A stretch of DNA of 64,000 nt from Hippopus hippopus (GCA_946811185.2 OX328099.1:14039859-14103858), one strand, 5' to 3'; positions 33,152 through 44,620 are shown, counted from the first letter of the stretch. The notes: a model not told the origin generated them from the letters alone. Made by a program: numbers and translations.

Positions 33152-33613
33152 GTACACATGGGAAACATGAGATGAACTGAAACTTGAGATAAATGATACT
33201 GCATGATACTGCATTGTGCATGTAGCTATGGGAAAAAGTTATATAAAAAGCAATTATTTTATTTAAAAAGCATATTTTATATTCCTTGAAAAAGAGGTAA
33301 ACAAAGACCAACATTACATGACATATGACTTTATTTTGTCTGGTGCATTTCCTCCATTCACTTACATATAATTTAAAAGCGCTAATCAGAGATATTAAAG
33401 AAAAAAACAATATATTTGGGCGAAAGGAACTGTTTTAACTGTATGAGATGAAATATGCTAAACTTTTTCTCATAGGTATATATGAAGTACTATCAAATAT
33501 ACTGCAAAGTCCTAAACTTCGTTATTTTTGTCAAAGTTCTCTATTATTACCGACTGCAAGGGTCAGACAGGGGTACTACAAGGGTCAGACATGGGTCCTG
33601 CATGGCTCTGTGC
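33152..33613. other. Stretch without recognised features
   Basis: AT-rich sequence. A minus-strand open frame of 127 codons (33027-33410) is hydrophobic and low in complexity, overlaps PAL1 and has no recognisable motif. Confidence 0.3.
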
Positions 33614-35514
33614 TTAACTCTTTACCACATCATATAATTTCAGGCCTGTCTTAATTCAAAGCATTAATAGATGACAATTTAGATGTGTCCTGAATGACTG
33701 TATTTGTCTTTAAATGGGTAGAAAACATTGTGGAACAAGAGCGGCAAATTGTCGCAAGATACGCCCGTCCCACCGCCAGTTGTCAAGGGAGTATAATAAT
33801 CGTAAAGGGCAGGTAATGCAACAAACATGTTTACCAAGTCTCAAGTCAATTTGACTTGAGGTGACAAAGTTCCGTTCCAGACAAGCAAGAAATACTGTAA
33901 AAATGAAGATCAAAGTGGAATTACTCGAAATCCGCACTAGGTAGAGTTATTGTTCTTGCGCACTGTACTCCGTAATATTGCAACAAACATGCATACCAAG
34001 TTTCAAGTCAATCAGACTGGAGATGACAAAATTATGCTCCAGACAAGCAGAAAATGCTGTAAAAATGACGATCAAAGGGAAATACATGTAACTCAAAGAC
34101 AGCACAAGGTAGAGTTATGGTTCTTTTGCACTGCAATCCGTATTATTGCAACTAACACACATGCCAAGTTTCAAGTCAATCGGACTGGAGATGACAAAGT
34201 TATGCTCCAGACAAGCAGAAAATGCTGTAAAAATGACGATCAAAGGGGAATAACTCAAAGACAGCACGAGGTAGAGTTATGATTCTTTTGCACTGCACTC
34301 CGTATTATTGCAACTAACACACATGCCAAGTTTCGAGTCAATCGGACTGGAGATGACAAAGTTATGCTCCGGACAAGCAGAAAATGCTGTAAAAATGACG
34401 ATCAAAGGGAAATAACTCAAAGACAGCACGAGGTAGAGATATGGTTCTTTCGCACTGCACTCTGTATTATTGCAACAAACACACATGCCAAGTTTCAAGT
34501 CAATCGGACTGGAGATGACAAAGTTATGCTCCGGACAAGCAGAAAATGCTGTAAAAATGACGATCAAAGGGAAATAACTCAAAGACAGTACGAGGTAGAG
34601 TTATGGTTCTTTTGCACTGCACTCCGTATTATTGCAACAAACACACATGCCAAGTTTCAAGTCAATCGGACTGGAGATGACAAAGTTATGCTCCAGACAA
34701 GCAGAAAATGCTGTAAAAATGACGAGCAAAGGGAAATAACTCAAAGACAGCACGAGGTAGAGTTATGGTTCTTTCACACTGCACTCCCCCTTAATGAGAT
34801 CTATCCACCCATGAAGTTTCATAACCTTAGCTAGTATAGTCTTGGAGATATGCTTTGGACAAAATTAAAGTATGAATATAAACAAAGGGAAATAACTCAA
34901 AAATTAAGTAAGCAAGAGTTATGATTCCTGTGCACTGCACTCCCCCTTGGTAAGATCTATCCACCCATAAAGTTTCATAACCTTAGCTAGTATAGTCTTG
35001 GAGATATGCTCCGGACAAAATTCAAGTATGAAAAACAACAAAGGGCAATAACTCAAAAATTAAGGAAGCAAGAGTTATGATTCCTGTGCACTGCACTCCG
35101 CCTTGATGAGATCTATCCACCCATGAAGTTTCATAACCTTAGCTAGTATAGTCTAGGAGATATGCTCCGGACAAAATTCAAGCATGAAAAACAACAAAGG
35201 GCAATAACTCAAAAATTAAGCAAGCGAGAGTTATGATTCCTGTGCACTGCACTCCGCCTTGATGAGATCTATCCACCCATGAAATTTCATAACCGTAGCT
35301 AGCATAGTTTTGGAGATATGCTCCGGACAAAGAATGGGGACGCCGCCCGCCCGTCTGTCCGCCACGGGTGATCCCATAATATGTCCCGTCTTCGACAGGC
35401 ATATAAAAAGGAGAAAATGCTGGTCACCAGCATTTTCACCTTTTCCCATAACGTTTTCAAAAGCTGTTATTCTTCAGGGTCATTAAAACTCAGTATTATG
35501 CGGTAAAGAGTTAA
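33614..35514 (+). repeat. TTAA-A element split by HL1 copy 2
   Basis: The left half (33614-33734) is TTAACTCTTTACCACATCAT to GAAAACATTGTGG. The right half (35405-35514) is AAAAGGAGAAAATGCTGGTC to GCGGTAAAGAGTTAA. Removing HL1 restores an uninterrupted left core arm, so this copy predates the HL1 insertion and fixes the HL1 boundaries. Confidence 0.8.
33735..35405. mobile_element. HL1 copy 2
   Basis: The left end ACAAGAGCGGCAAATTGTCG is identical to copy 1 there. The right end is CCCGTCTTCGACAGGC then ATATAA. It contains about five 162-bp units (about 33940-34790), then three to four 155-bp units (about 34790-35330), so unit numbers differ from copy 1. It has no target duplication longer than one or two A residues, as expected for Helitron-type insertion between A and T. 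Confidence 0.7.
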
Positions 35515-35530
35515 CCCTAAACCAAACACC

Positions 35531-35756
35531 GAATTGAATGGTGCTTAATACTGCTTTCAACGTTATTTCAGTCATATCATAGCAACGGCTCACCCATTTA
35601 TGTATTCCCTGGGTTTCACTGTTACTAGGCTAGGGCTCTGAAGTGTCTTGCCAGAGGAGAGATCAAGGAAAGGCCCGATGCATCCAGTGAGGCTCAAACC
35701 CAGGACCTCCAGGTTACAGCTCCTACACTTTACCACTGAGACACGCAGGACCCCCA
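35531..35756 (-). repeat. tRNA-derived SINE, type a
   Basis: The minus-strand head reads GTCTCAGTGGTAAAGTG and GGGTTTGAGCC near 35695-35745. The tail is at the left with TATGACTGAAATAACG. It directly follows a 30-base TTAA-A end fragment. Confidence 0.75.
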
Positions 35757-35764
35757 CCTATACT

Positions 35765-35970
35765 TGTACCAAACAATCCTATGTTTCAACAACACTGAGA
35801 GAACAGGCTCCAGAAAACAATGCGGAAAAAGATAAAATCTTGGTAACCAGCATTTTCTCTTTTTCCCAAAATGCTTTTCACTCTAAAATACAAATTTAGT
35901 CTTTTGAGCCACATTTATCTGCTGACTGCCAGTGCTTTGAATATGGACAAGTCTGAAATCTTGAAGCTAC
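35765..35970 (-). repeat. TTAA-A element, right end decayed
   Basis: The left end is TGTACCAAACAATCC. The core GGTAACC is near 35853. The long arm ends at GGACAAGTCTGAAATCTTG. Confidence 0.65.
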
Positions 35971-36225
35971 AAAGATCACAATACATTGTAATTGTATGAA
36001 AAGGAAAAAAATAGGTTTTACAATACCTGAATCATGCCATCTGCTTTCATTTTGCCAGTTTCTACACACAATATAATTATCTATCAAGAGTTTATTATAA
36101 AGAATTCAAGGGTGGAGGAATCACTGTTTGTGCTCTGGGATGATCACTATCCAAACACTATCAAAGGTAGATAACTCAAGATTCATACAGCTAAACTAAA
36201 AAGAAATAAGCCATGCAAATGGGGC

Positions 36226-36440
36226 TTAATGCATCTGCAATCCCTGCAGGCTGACATGGGTCAAAATTTTCTGATAATTGTAAAGTTTTTGCATGTCAAA
36301 GGACCAATCTACTTCATGAAACATTTGGTCGTAAGACAAAATGGCTTCTACGGATCCTCGATGATGTGATGACTTGCTAGGTATTATGCAACATGGAGAT
36401 GTATCAAACCCCCTTTTCCCAGACCGCGGCTCAAATATAA
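36226..36440 (+). repeat. Interspersed repeat PAL2
   Basis: GGCTGACATGGGTCAAAATTT and, about 135 bases on, ATCAAACCCCCTTTTCCCAG match the block at 57185-57400 (GGCTGACCCAGATTAAAACT and ATTAAACCCCCCTTTGCCAG). The 57-kb copy has a perfect 10-bp hairpin, GTCAGCCTGT with ACAGGCTGAC. Confidence 0.5.
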
Positions 36441-36592
36441 GTACATATGCAAAGAAAATGAACTGAAAGAGCAAACAGAGACGGAAGAAGAATTAAGTGC
36501 AGCAATAAAATTCATGCAAGTAAACTGCATGCAAATTACAAGCTCAAATGTCACACAAGCAATTCACACTTTGCCTATTAAGTGTACAGGCT
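36424..36592 (+). CDS. Weak candidate exon, product unknown
   Basis: After a 3' splice-like CCCCCTTTTCCCAG (ending 36423, itself within PAL2) a frame is open through LKYKYICKENELKEQTETEE and LSAAIKFMQ. A donor-like GTAAAC follows at about 36522; otherwise it runs to a stop near 36592. It has no ATG near its start. The acidic and glutamine-rich stretch is protein-like but I cannot match it to a family, and the phase does not directly follow the exon at 8215. Confidence 0.22.
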
Positions 36593-36853
36593 GAAATTTC
36601 TATTTGCACAATTCTGAATGTGAAAAGAAACGAGTCACACAAGCCTAGCTCTCATTGTGAATTAATCCTGAAAGATATAAGTGCAAATTTTGCTGCCTCT
36701 GCTGAATGAGTAGATCAGACAGCAAAAAATATTTGATCTCCTCTCTTTTGTACCACTACTGACCCCATACCAACCCTGAAACCCCAAAGTTTGGCTTTGA
36801 TTACCAACTGAAAATATATTTCTAATTGAGTTAGGGTAATAATGGATTTACTT

Positions 36854-37082
36854 TACCTCTTTACTACACAACAAATTTTAGACTTGGCCAAACTGAAAGC
36901 TTTGGCAGACAACAAATAAAGTTTGATTTACCACTTACCAGTCACTGATATTTTTTCATTCTTTGAAACAGTGGAAAGCATTGTGATAAAAGGAGAAAAT
37001 GCTGGTTACCAGCATTTTCTCACAATGTTTTCTACAGCCTTCCAACTCAGGGTCTTTAAAACATGGTTTTGGTGAAGGATTA
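36854..37082 (+). repeat. TTAA-A element with shortened right core arm
   Basis: The left end is TTTACCTCTTTACTACACAA. The core is GGTTACC near 37006, but the right arm lacks CTTTTCC, so CATTTTCT joins CACAATG. The right end decays at GGTGAAGGATTATA. Confidence 0.65.
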
Positions 37083-37178
37083 TAGGGAAAGACAAGACTT
37101 ACAGCCAATCCTCTGGAATTAACAAGCTTTTTCTCTCTCCTATCTCCCTCAAGTTTGTTTCTGATTTGAGAATGGAGT

Positions 37179-37353
37179 AAACCTTTTACCATACGATCCC
37201 ATAATTTAACAACCCTAAGGAAAATACCAGTTGAAAAAATTGTGGGAAACTGAAAAATGGTGGTAACAATATTTAATTGTACCTTTTCCGTGAAAAATCT
37301 GCCAATGCTTTCAACTTTGATGTCTACAATTTTGCTGGCTGGTTACAAGTTAA
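37179..37353 (-). repeat. TTAA-A element with collapsed core
   Basis: TAAACCTTTTACCATACGAT to GGTTACAAGTTAAC. The core is reduced to AATGGTGGTAACAATATT. Confidence 0.55.
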
Positions 37354-37496
37354 CATCATTTGATTCAACTCCACAACAGCTGTAAAAAATATTGTGACTA
37401 ACAGGGAAACTGCTCTATTTTTCTCCATTGGTCACAAAGTCTGATCAAATATCCCAACATACAGGTACATGTATTAAAGCATGTCTCAGCAAAGCT

Positions 37497-37750
37497 GACT
37501 GCGTAGATCAAGGATCAGAGTACAAACTTATTACAGTCTGGTCTTGATCTAGCCCCTAACTCTCATATTAAAAGACGGAAGCTGCCAAAACTGGCCAAAT
37601 AGCCTCTATGAAAACGTCGATGTTACACGATATTTACCGATGAGTTAGTGAGTCTACGGCCCCTAACTCTCGTATTAAAAGACGGAAGCTGCCGAGATTG
37701 GCCAAACAGCCTTTTCAAAAATGTCAATGTTACCGATGAGTTAGGGGTTG
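37497..37750. repeat. PAL1 copy followed by the CCCCTAACTC dimer
   Basis: PAL1 (GTAGATCAAGGATCAGAG to CAGTCTGGTCTTGATC) joins at 37553 to two units bounded by CCCCTAACTC and GATGAGTTAG. Each unit contains AAAAGACGGAAGCTGCC, the inverse of 12768-12994. Confidence 0.6.
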
Positions 37751-37818
37751 TAATCCTTAATTCTTTTTAGTTCCTACCCTTCTCTTACAAAGTTTTCGAT
37801 GTCAAGTATTTGGTAACT

Positions 37819-38042
37819 TGGTCCTGTGTGGCCCAGTGGTAAAGTGAAAGAATCCTAACCTGTAAGCCTCAGGTTTGAGCCACACTGCAAGTAATGGGTT
37901 TTTCATGAGAGTGTCCTTTGGCAAAACACTTCAAAGCCCCAGCTTAGTACTGGTGAAATCAAGGACACACACCAAAATGTGAGCTGTTGTCATGATATGA
38001 CTTAAATAATGTTGAAAGCAGTGTAAAATACCAATCAATCAG
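37819..38042 (+). repeat. tRNA-derived SINE, type a
   Basis: The head has GTGGCCCAGTGGTAAAGTG and GGTTTGAGCC. The body has CTTTGGCAAAACACTTCAAA and the tail GATATGACTTAAATAATG, ending CAATCAATCA. Confidence 0.8.
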
Positions 38043-38444
38043 TTGATATTCATCAAACAGAAAGCACATTAAAGGGTAATTTAATATCCTATTTCCAAAC
38101 AGAAGGGTAAAAAGTTAACTCTTTGACTATCAGAGACAAGCTACTGTGATTGTGAGTGAAGATCAAGATCTGACTGCCCAAACAGTGCTGTCTTATCTTG
38201 GGTCCACATCCTTTGGTATTGTGAGCAAAAACTCAGACCAAAGTGGCCTTGACTTTGCAAGGTTTCTGGCTTTTTCTATGCCCTGGAAATTCTCTATAAG
38301 TTCCTGTTTTTGCATGACATGGGTTTAAAATTTTCAACAAAATAACCCATGCATGAGTGCAATTTTACCAAAATTGTATCATAAAGTTGCCAAAAAATGA
38401 TTTACCTATCACAATGCATACATATACATGTATACCAAATAAAG

Positions 38445-38673
38445 TTAACCCTTTACCAAACAATCCCTGGTTTTCACGACCCTGAGAAAGAAGCCTTCTG
38501 AAAACATTGTGGGAAAAGGAGAAAATGCTGGTAACCAGCATTTTCTCCTTTTCCCACAATGTTTTCTAAGCTTCCCAAAACAAATTTCAATTTTTGGGTC
38601 ACATTAACTTTGTCGTCTGCAAATGCTTCCAAGTTGGACTAGTCTATAATTATGTCATTTGGTAAAGAATTAA
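38445..38673 (-). repeat. Complete TTAA-A element
   Basis: 229 bp with TTAA at both ends. The palindrome is intact on both sides of 38531-38532 (GGTAACC) out to GAAAACATTG / CAATGTTTTC. One of the best reference copies. Confidence 0.9.
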
Positions 38674-38926
38674 ACTAGATTTACTTATCTGAATCTGTAG
38701 ATTCTATTATTTGCATCAACCACTTGAAACTCAACACCCTTTATGGTACTTTAGATTAAAATTTCAAGACTACAAAGTATCACAGATTGGTCATTACTGT
38801 ATGTATAATGAAAAATAAACAATGCAATACCTAGTCAAGTGCTTGTTTTTTGGTAGATTAAATGGTAGAGAGTCTTGTGGGGAAAGGAGAAAATGCTGTT
38901 TACAAGCCTTCTTCCTCATGGTCTAT

Positions 38927-39126
38927 AACCCACTACAACACAGTCCCGAGTTTTGACCAACATGAGAACTTAGTCTTTTGAAAATATTGTAGTAAAAGGA
39001 CAAAATGCTGGTGAACAGCATTTTCTCCTTTTCCCACAATGTTTTCTAATCTTTCAGAAATAAATCCAATCATATGAACAATATTTAATTACAAGTACTT
39101 GTCTATTGTCGAGTAGTGAAGAGTTG
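38927..39126 (-). repeat. TTAA-A element
   Basis: The left end is AACCCACTACAACACAGTCC and the right GTAGTGAAGAGTTGAA. It is preceded by a core fragment (38861-38925) from another copy. Confidence 0.65.
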
Positions 39127-39151
39127 AAATGAGAGATTATATGGTAAAGGA

Positions 39152-39377
39152 TTAACCCTTTACCACACAATCCCAAGTTTTAATGACCCATTTGAAGCTG
39201 GCTTTTGAAAACATTGTGGAAAAAAGGGAAAATACTGGTGACCAGAATTTTCTCCTTTCCCCCCATTTTTTCCCTGCCGGCTTTCAACCAAAAATTGCAT
39301 GATTTGCAAAGCATTGAATGTGTCTGCAAATGCTTTCAATTTGGACAGTTCTAAAATTTTTTTGTGTGGTTAAGAGA
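39152..39377 (-). repeat. TTAA-A element
   Basis: TTAACCCTTTACCACACAAT to TTGTGTGGTTAAGAG. The right core arm has decayed to TCCTTTCCCCCCATTTTTTC. Confidence 0.7.
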
Positions 39378-39540
39378 TACCATTCCATCTAGGAAGGATC
39401 ATTCTTGCTTTATACTACTGAAATCCCAACCAAAAACTTTTGACAGAAAATTCTTTGTGTCTTTGAATGGTGTTTATGCCACTTTCAACAATACTTCAGT
39501 CCTATCACATGTTTTTCCTGGGTTTCAGTAGAACCAGGTT

Positions 39541-40600
39541 TGGCACAACAGTGCTCTCTCTTGCTACCTGACTTTCTGATTAAAGTCAACCCAATATTTT
39601 ATCAACTTAACGATGGAAGTCCTCTTGACAGGAAATATTACAGGAAGATTACACTACAGGTCATATCAGGGAATCCCTGGTTACATTGGCAAGGAGAATG
39701 TCGGTTCAAATGGTCTATTTTCTTCCCCAAAACCCAAGTTGTGGGTACCCATTAGAACTGTCTCATTGAGACAATTCTATGTAATGGGTAGGTAGGTTCA
39801 AGGTAGCGGAATAATATTTTCAGAATTAGATTATCCATGCTTATAAATTCTATCTGCACATCCGAGCTGAAATAATACAAAAAATACTACATCCACAACA
39901 GCTATGTTTTTTCGCAGATAACGCCAAAAACAAATCCAGATGAGGTCCACTCAACAACCATCGAAGCCAAATGCATTTCCATCATAGGGTACTTTGACAA
40001 GTTTAAGATAAACTTATTAGCAATGACTATTTTGGTCTTGAGTAGACCTAAACTATTTCTCTTTCAAAGGTGAAAACTCAATAAAAGCTTGGTTAAAATA
40101 ACGCCTCTGGGTGAATGTGAGGGTTGGGGTGGCAGGGGACAAAGTCACCTTAATAATTCCAAACTTTATTTCAAAAACTTCAATTTCTGTTTTTACATCA
40201 CTATGGATTGCCAGGTGTGTGTAACAGTTACTACTGCACTGCATATTTTGAGCAACTATTTTTAATGTAATAAAGTTAATATTCATTCAGGAGCCTGGTT
40301 TTATTCATCAAAGGTAACCCAAGTGTGAAACATAAATCTTTAAACTTTGTCACTGCAGGGGTAACTGACTTGCAACTTTGAATGTCTACAAAGTTATCTC
40401 AATAGCCTGTTAAACACAGCTTTAATTGCCATTGCAGAGGATGTAGATCAAGATCAAACTACACAGAAAGTGCATTCTGATCTTGGATCTTCACTTCCTG
40501 ATTTTCGTTATATGAATACTTTCTATCAAAAACAGCTATAAAAATGCTATACATGTTTAAGGTAATTGGTCTGGCTTTCTGACATGAAATATTTCACCCT
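39541..40600. other. Stretch with a doubtful open frame and a PAL1 copy
   Basis: Two overlapping frames (39540-39755 and 39613-39795) are open but neither has splice sites or a recognisable motif. PAL1 lies at 40439-40498. Nothing else stands out. Confidence 0.3.
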
Positions 40601-40604
40601 TTAA

Positions 40605-40948
40605 ATATACATCTTCACTCGTTTTCATCTAGTTTTTTAACTGTTTTTTTCTTTATTTTATGAAAGTATATTCACTCTTGTATCTTCATGCCAAATATTA
40701 CCCATGATGGTTGCAAGGTTGCACAGATTACCACAGATAGAAAATGCATTTGATGATTTCATTCTATTGCGGCTAGCCATAGACATAACAACCACAGTTT
40801 CCGGTTTAAATCGAAGACACATCCCTACAGTTTCTTTACCCCATACATCTTACATTGATTTTTCATCTACGTTAACACAGCTGACTAGATTATAACACCA
40901 TCAAGTCTTAACAGCGTTTGTTTACTGTCTGGCTGTAAAAATGTCTCT
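40605..40948 (+). mobile_element. TTAA-B element (short form)
   Basis: 344 bp flanked by TTAA at 40601-40604 and 40949-40952. The ends are ATATACATCTTC and, inverted, AGAGACATTTTT. Similar along its whole length to 14549-14889. Confidence 0.7.
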
Positions 40949-40954
40949 TTAAGG

Positions 40955-41112
40955 ATTAAGCTTTTACCAAACAACAAAATTTTAGCCTTGTTCAAATCCA
41001 AAGCTTTTGCAGATGACATATTTTATTAAGTACATGTATGGCTTAAATGATGGATGCTGGTAGACAGCATTTTTCCATTTCCCACAATAGGAATAAAAGC
41101 CTTCTTACAAAA
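40955..41112 (+). repeat. TTAA-A element, internally deleted
   Basis: TTAAGCTTTTACCAAACAAC starts four bases after TTAA-B. The left core arm is missing, leaving GGATGCTGGTAGACAGCAT, and the right end is lost. Confidence 0.6.
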
Positions 41113-41446
41113 TGACATTTCAACATGAGAGTTCAAAAACTGACACAAAAAATGATATACATCCTCTAAATTACTTGTGCTAATAAATTGAAGGGGCACT
41201 ATGAAATATTGATATTTTTAAGTGAAAATAATTGTAGATATGGTAACACTGCCATACATGAATGCCCTTTTTCACCCAGTGCAGGCTGCAGATAACTTTT
41301 TTTTTACATGAAGCAGACCACTCTTGGAAAACATTGTGTTAAAAGGAGAAACTGCATCTAGAAAGTAATGTCTCAATTTGACACAACATTGTCAAACACA
41401 ATCACATACCATGCATTAACTTTTAACCATTTATGCAGGTCGTGAT

Positions 41447-41664
41447 GTTTTACACACAATCCTTTCTTTTGATGGCCCTAGAGTAGACTACTTTTGAAAA
41501 CATTGTGAGTAAAAAAGAAAATGCTGGTAACCAGCATTTCCTCCTTTTTCCACAATATTTTCTACCACTTTGAAAACAAACAATGTTTATTTAACCACTT
41601 TTGATTTGTCGTCTGCAATCGCTTATAATATGGACAGGTCAAAGCTTATGTTGTCTAGTTGTCA
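41447..41664 (-). repeat. TTAA-A element
   Basis: The left end is TTTTACACACAATCC. The core GGTAACC is near 41529. The right end TTGTCTAGTTGTCAA runs into the next copy. Confidence 0.7.
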
Positions 41665-41890
41665 ACCCTATACAACTCAATCCTGAGTTTTAACAACCTT
41701 CCAAATGACAGCTTTAGAAAAAAATGTGGGAAAAGGAGAAAATGCTGGTAACCAGCATTTTCTCCATTCACCACAATGTTTTCTACTCACTTAAAGGCAA
41801 GCTTCATCATTTGAACCACCTTTGATTTGTCATCTGCAAATGCTTTGAATTTGGAAAGGTCTAAAATTTTGTCGTCTGGTAGAGAGTTAA
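41661..41890 (-). repeat. TTAA-A element
   Basis: TCAACCCTATACAACTCAAT to TCTGGTAGAGAGTTAA. The core GGTAACC is near 41751. The previous copy and this one share TCAA at the junction. Confidence 0.8.
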
Positions 41891-42283
41891 CAAGACACAG
41901 CAAGAGGCTAAGCTAGTGTACATTTATGGCTCAAAGTTAATGAATTATGCAGAACAATAAAGCGTCTAAAACTGAACCGAAACAAAAAAAATCAAAGTAA
42001 AAAAACAAAAGACAGACATTAAAATTCCAGTAGATGAGGAAAATACACCAACTTTCACAGAAAAGAGAAGTTCAGTAAACCACGGCAACAATATTCCTCA
42101 ATATTTCCAATCAATTGTTGATACTGCAGAACAATATCCAGGCAGTTCCTTCACGCCACCCTGGATCTCAAACCAATCAATAATATTTCACTGTATCCTA
42201 ATTCATGCCACTGCTCAAATATGAAATTTCCATTTGGAAGCTGCCAGTCAGAGACTACATATTCATGCATACACAATTTCCAA
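41891..42283. other. Stretch without recognised features
   Basis: AT-rich sequence with A-rich runs near 41980-42010. I see no gene or shared repeat. Confidence 0.3.
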
Positions 42284-42511
42284 TTAACTCTTTACAAGAT
42301 GACAAAATTTTAGACTCATCCATATTAAAATGATTGTATAGAATAAACTAAACATGAATAAAACAATAAGATTTGTTTTTGACAAAGTAGAAAATACTGT
42401 GGGAAAAAGAGAAAATACTTGTTACCAGCATTATCTCCTTTTGCCACAATGTTTTCAACTGCTTCTTTCCACAGGGTTGTTAAAAGTTAGGATTGTGTGG
42501 TAAAGGGTTAA
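42284..42511 (+). repeat. Complete TTAA-A element, first of three
   Basis: TTAACTCTTTACAAGATGAC to GTGTGGTAAAGGGTTAA. The core is TGTTACC near 42422. Its right TTAA is the left TTAA of the next copy. Confidence 0.85.
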
Positions 42512-42735
42512 CTTTTTACTAGACGACAAAATTTCAGACTGGTCCAAATTGTAAGCATTTTTAGATGAGAAAATAAATGTGACTTAAACATTGAAAATTT
42601 CTTGTGGTAGGGTAGACTACACTGTGGCAAAAGCAGAAAATGCTGCTTACCAGTGTTTTCTCCTTTTCCCTATGTTTCAAAAGCTTTCTTTTTTAGGATC
42701 ATTAAAACTCAGGGTTGTGTGATAAAGAGTTCACT
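42508..42735 (+). repeat. TTAA-A element, second of three
   Basis: TTAACTTTTTACTAGACGAC to GTGTGATAAAGAGTTCA. The core is GCTTACC with a mismatched right arm. Confidence 0.8.
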
Positions 42736-42742
42736 AAACCCT

Positions 42743-42970
42743 TTAACTCTTTACCAAACGACAAAATTATGGACTGGTCCAAATTGAAAGCACTTGCAGA
42801 AGACAAAATAAATGTGACTGAAAAGTTGAAATTTGGTTTGGGAAGGGTAGAAAACATTGTGGGAAAAGGAGAAAATGCTGGTTACCAGCATTTTCTCCTT
42901 TTCTCACAATGTTTTCAAAAGGCTTCTTTCTCAGGGTCGTTAAAAGTCAGGATTGTGTGGTAAAGAGTTA
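42743..42970 (+). repeat. Complete TTAA-A element, third of three
   Basis: TTAACTCTTTACCAAACGAC to GTGTGGTAAAGAGTTAC. The palindrome is nearly perfect around 42882 (GGTTACC). A right-arm fragment of a fourth copy follows at 42990-43045. Confidence 0.88.
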
Positions 42971-43449
42971 CCTCACCTACATCATTTCAATAAAAGGCTT
43001 CTTCCCCAAGGTCATTAAAGCCCTGGACTGTATGATAAAGGGTTTAATATATGGCCAGAGACAACTAATTACATGCACCTCAAAAACTGTGTTGTCTGCG
43101 CATGTCATATTCTTCCAAGATTCGACCCGTCTGCTATGACGCATCACCCATCCCCGTATACCTGGGAAAAGTAGGGGTTATACCGAAGCTATTAGCCTAT
43201 TACCCAAGCATGTAGGGGCTGTTTTAATAAATGGCCGATACATAGGTTACATGCTAGCCGATCATAGCTGAATGAATCGAACCAGGTAGCGTTTTATTGA
43301 ATAAACGTTTATTTCATTTTGAAATTCAAAGTAACGGTTGTTGTTTTGAAAAGTAGTCCGGTTCTGTACCCAGAATGCCCAAATTAGATAGATGTGTATT
43401 TGTAGAATGCCATCTAGCGGGAGATAATGCAAAAACTGAGAGTTGTCCT

Positions 43450-43570
43450 CAGAAGGGGAGAAAATATTGTGGGATAAGGAGAAAATAGTGTTTACCAGAA
43501 TTTTCTTCTTTCCTAAAATCTCGTCAAAAGCCATCTTTATAAGGATGGAATTTTTTCTATAAAGAGTTTA
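43450..43570 (+). repeat. TTAA-A element, right half
   Basis: The core AAAATAGTGTTTACCAGAATT is decayed. The right end is CTATAAAGAGTTTAA. Confidence 0.5.
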
Positions 43571-43685
43571 AGGTAATTTTAATTTCCAAGAAAAGCTTTC
43601 AGTCTGGTTGAAACATCATTTTCAACTAATCAATAAAGGCTAGTCTTGAATGTCACAAGATTAAAATTGCTGGTTTTGACCTTTT

Positions 43686-43875
43686 TTAAAGGATAAAATT
43701 TTGGAACCGACTTAATTGGAAGCATTTGCAGACAACAAATTAAGTCTCTGAAAGATTAAAAAGCACTGTGGGAAAAGAAGAAAATGCTGGTTACCAACTT
43801 TTTCTCCTTTTTCTCTAATGTTTCCAGGAGTATGACTTTCCAGAGTCATTACAACTCTGTGTGATAATGGGTTAA
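43686..43875 (+). repeat. TTAA-A element
   Basis: The left end is lost (AAAGGATAAAATTTTGG). The arm GAAGCATTTGCAGACAACAA is kept. The core is GGTTACC near 43791. The right end is GATAATGGGTTAA. Confidence 0.7.
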
Positions 43876-43896
43876 ATGAATGGATAGCAATCAAAT

Positions 43897-44620
43897 GCTT
43901 CTGGACTTTCTCATATGGGGATCATTTGACCCACTTCAAATGAATGAATTAAGACAAACATGTAAATTTTGAGAGCCATTTGGAAAATTTGGGGGTTCAA
44001 ATTCCAACAAGGAGAGAGTTACGGAAATACTGCTTCTCTTCAATGTTGTCCAAGCCTGTCATTTTCAGAGGTATAAAAGTCATATTATAATATACATGTA
44101 TTTGCACAGTAATGGGTGAAACATGAGATGAAGGGAATAATTAGCAGAGATCCCTGGAGAAACACTATTGGCTGAAAACATTTCCATATAAATATTCCTA
44201 TTTGTGATAGAGCTTGTCACACAGAATATTGATTTCTACCTGTCATTTTTCACTGGTACATGTTAGTTTCAACATACATCATGCTACTCTCTGAGCACTA
44301 CCTTCAATATGAAGGGTAGCTTTGATGGTTCTTTTTCTGTGATTGTTTCTCCACTTCATTGAAAGGTAGCAGAGAACCAAAAAAACATCATTGTTTCTCC
44401 ACAACATTGAAGGGTAGCAGAGAAACAATCACAAAAATGACATTGGAGCTTCCCTCCGAATCAGGGGTATCTGAGCACCAGTGAGCACAGGGTCACTGGG
44501 TTTTCCCTCGACTTTCTCATGAGCAGGTCATTTGACCCCCTTCAAATGAATGAAAGATGACAAATGTTTCAATCAAGAGGGACTTAAAAAAAAAAAAATT
44601 GTGGATCCACATTCAAAGAA
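43897..44620. repeat. Pair of related about 110-bp repeats, with a small hairpin dimer between
   Basis: GGACTTTCTCATATGGGGATC with ACTTCAAATGAATGAA (43899-43950) recurs as CGACTTTCTCATGAGCAGGTC with CCTTCAAATGAATGAA (44510-44555). Between them (44334-44432) GTGATTGTTTCTCC and its complement GAGAAACAATCAC enclose two copies of CATTGAARGGTAGCAGAGAA. Confidence 0.5.

Noticed and set aside
33027..33410. Minus-strand open frame of 127 codons
   Set aside because: It is hydrophobic and low in complexity, overlaps a repeat and has no splice or start context.
39540..39795. Two overlapping open frames suggesting an exon
   Set aside because: Neither frame has convincing splice sites and they compete with each other; I could not support one over the other.
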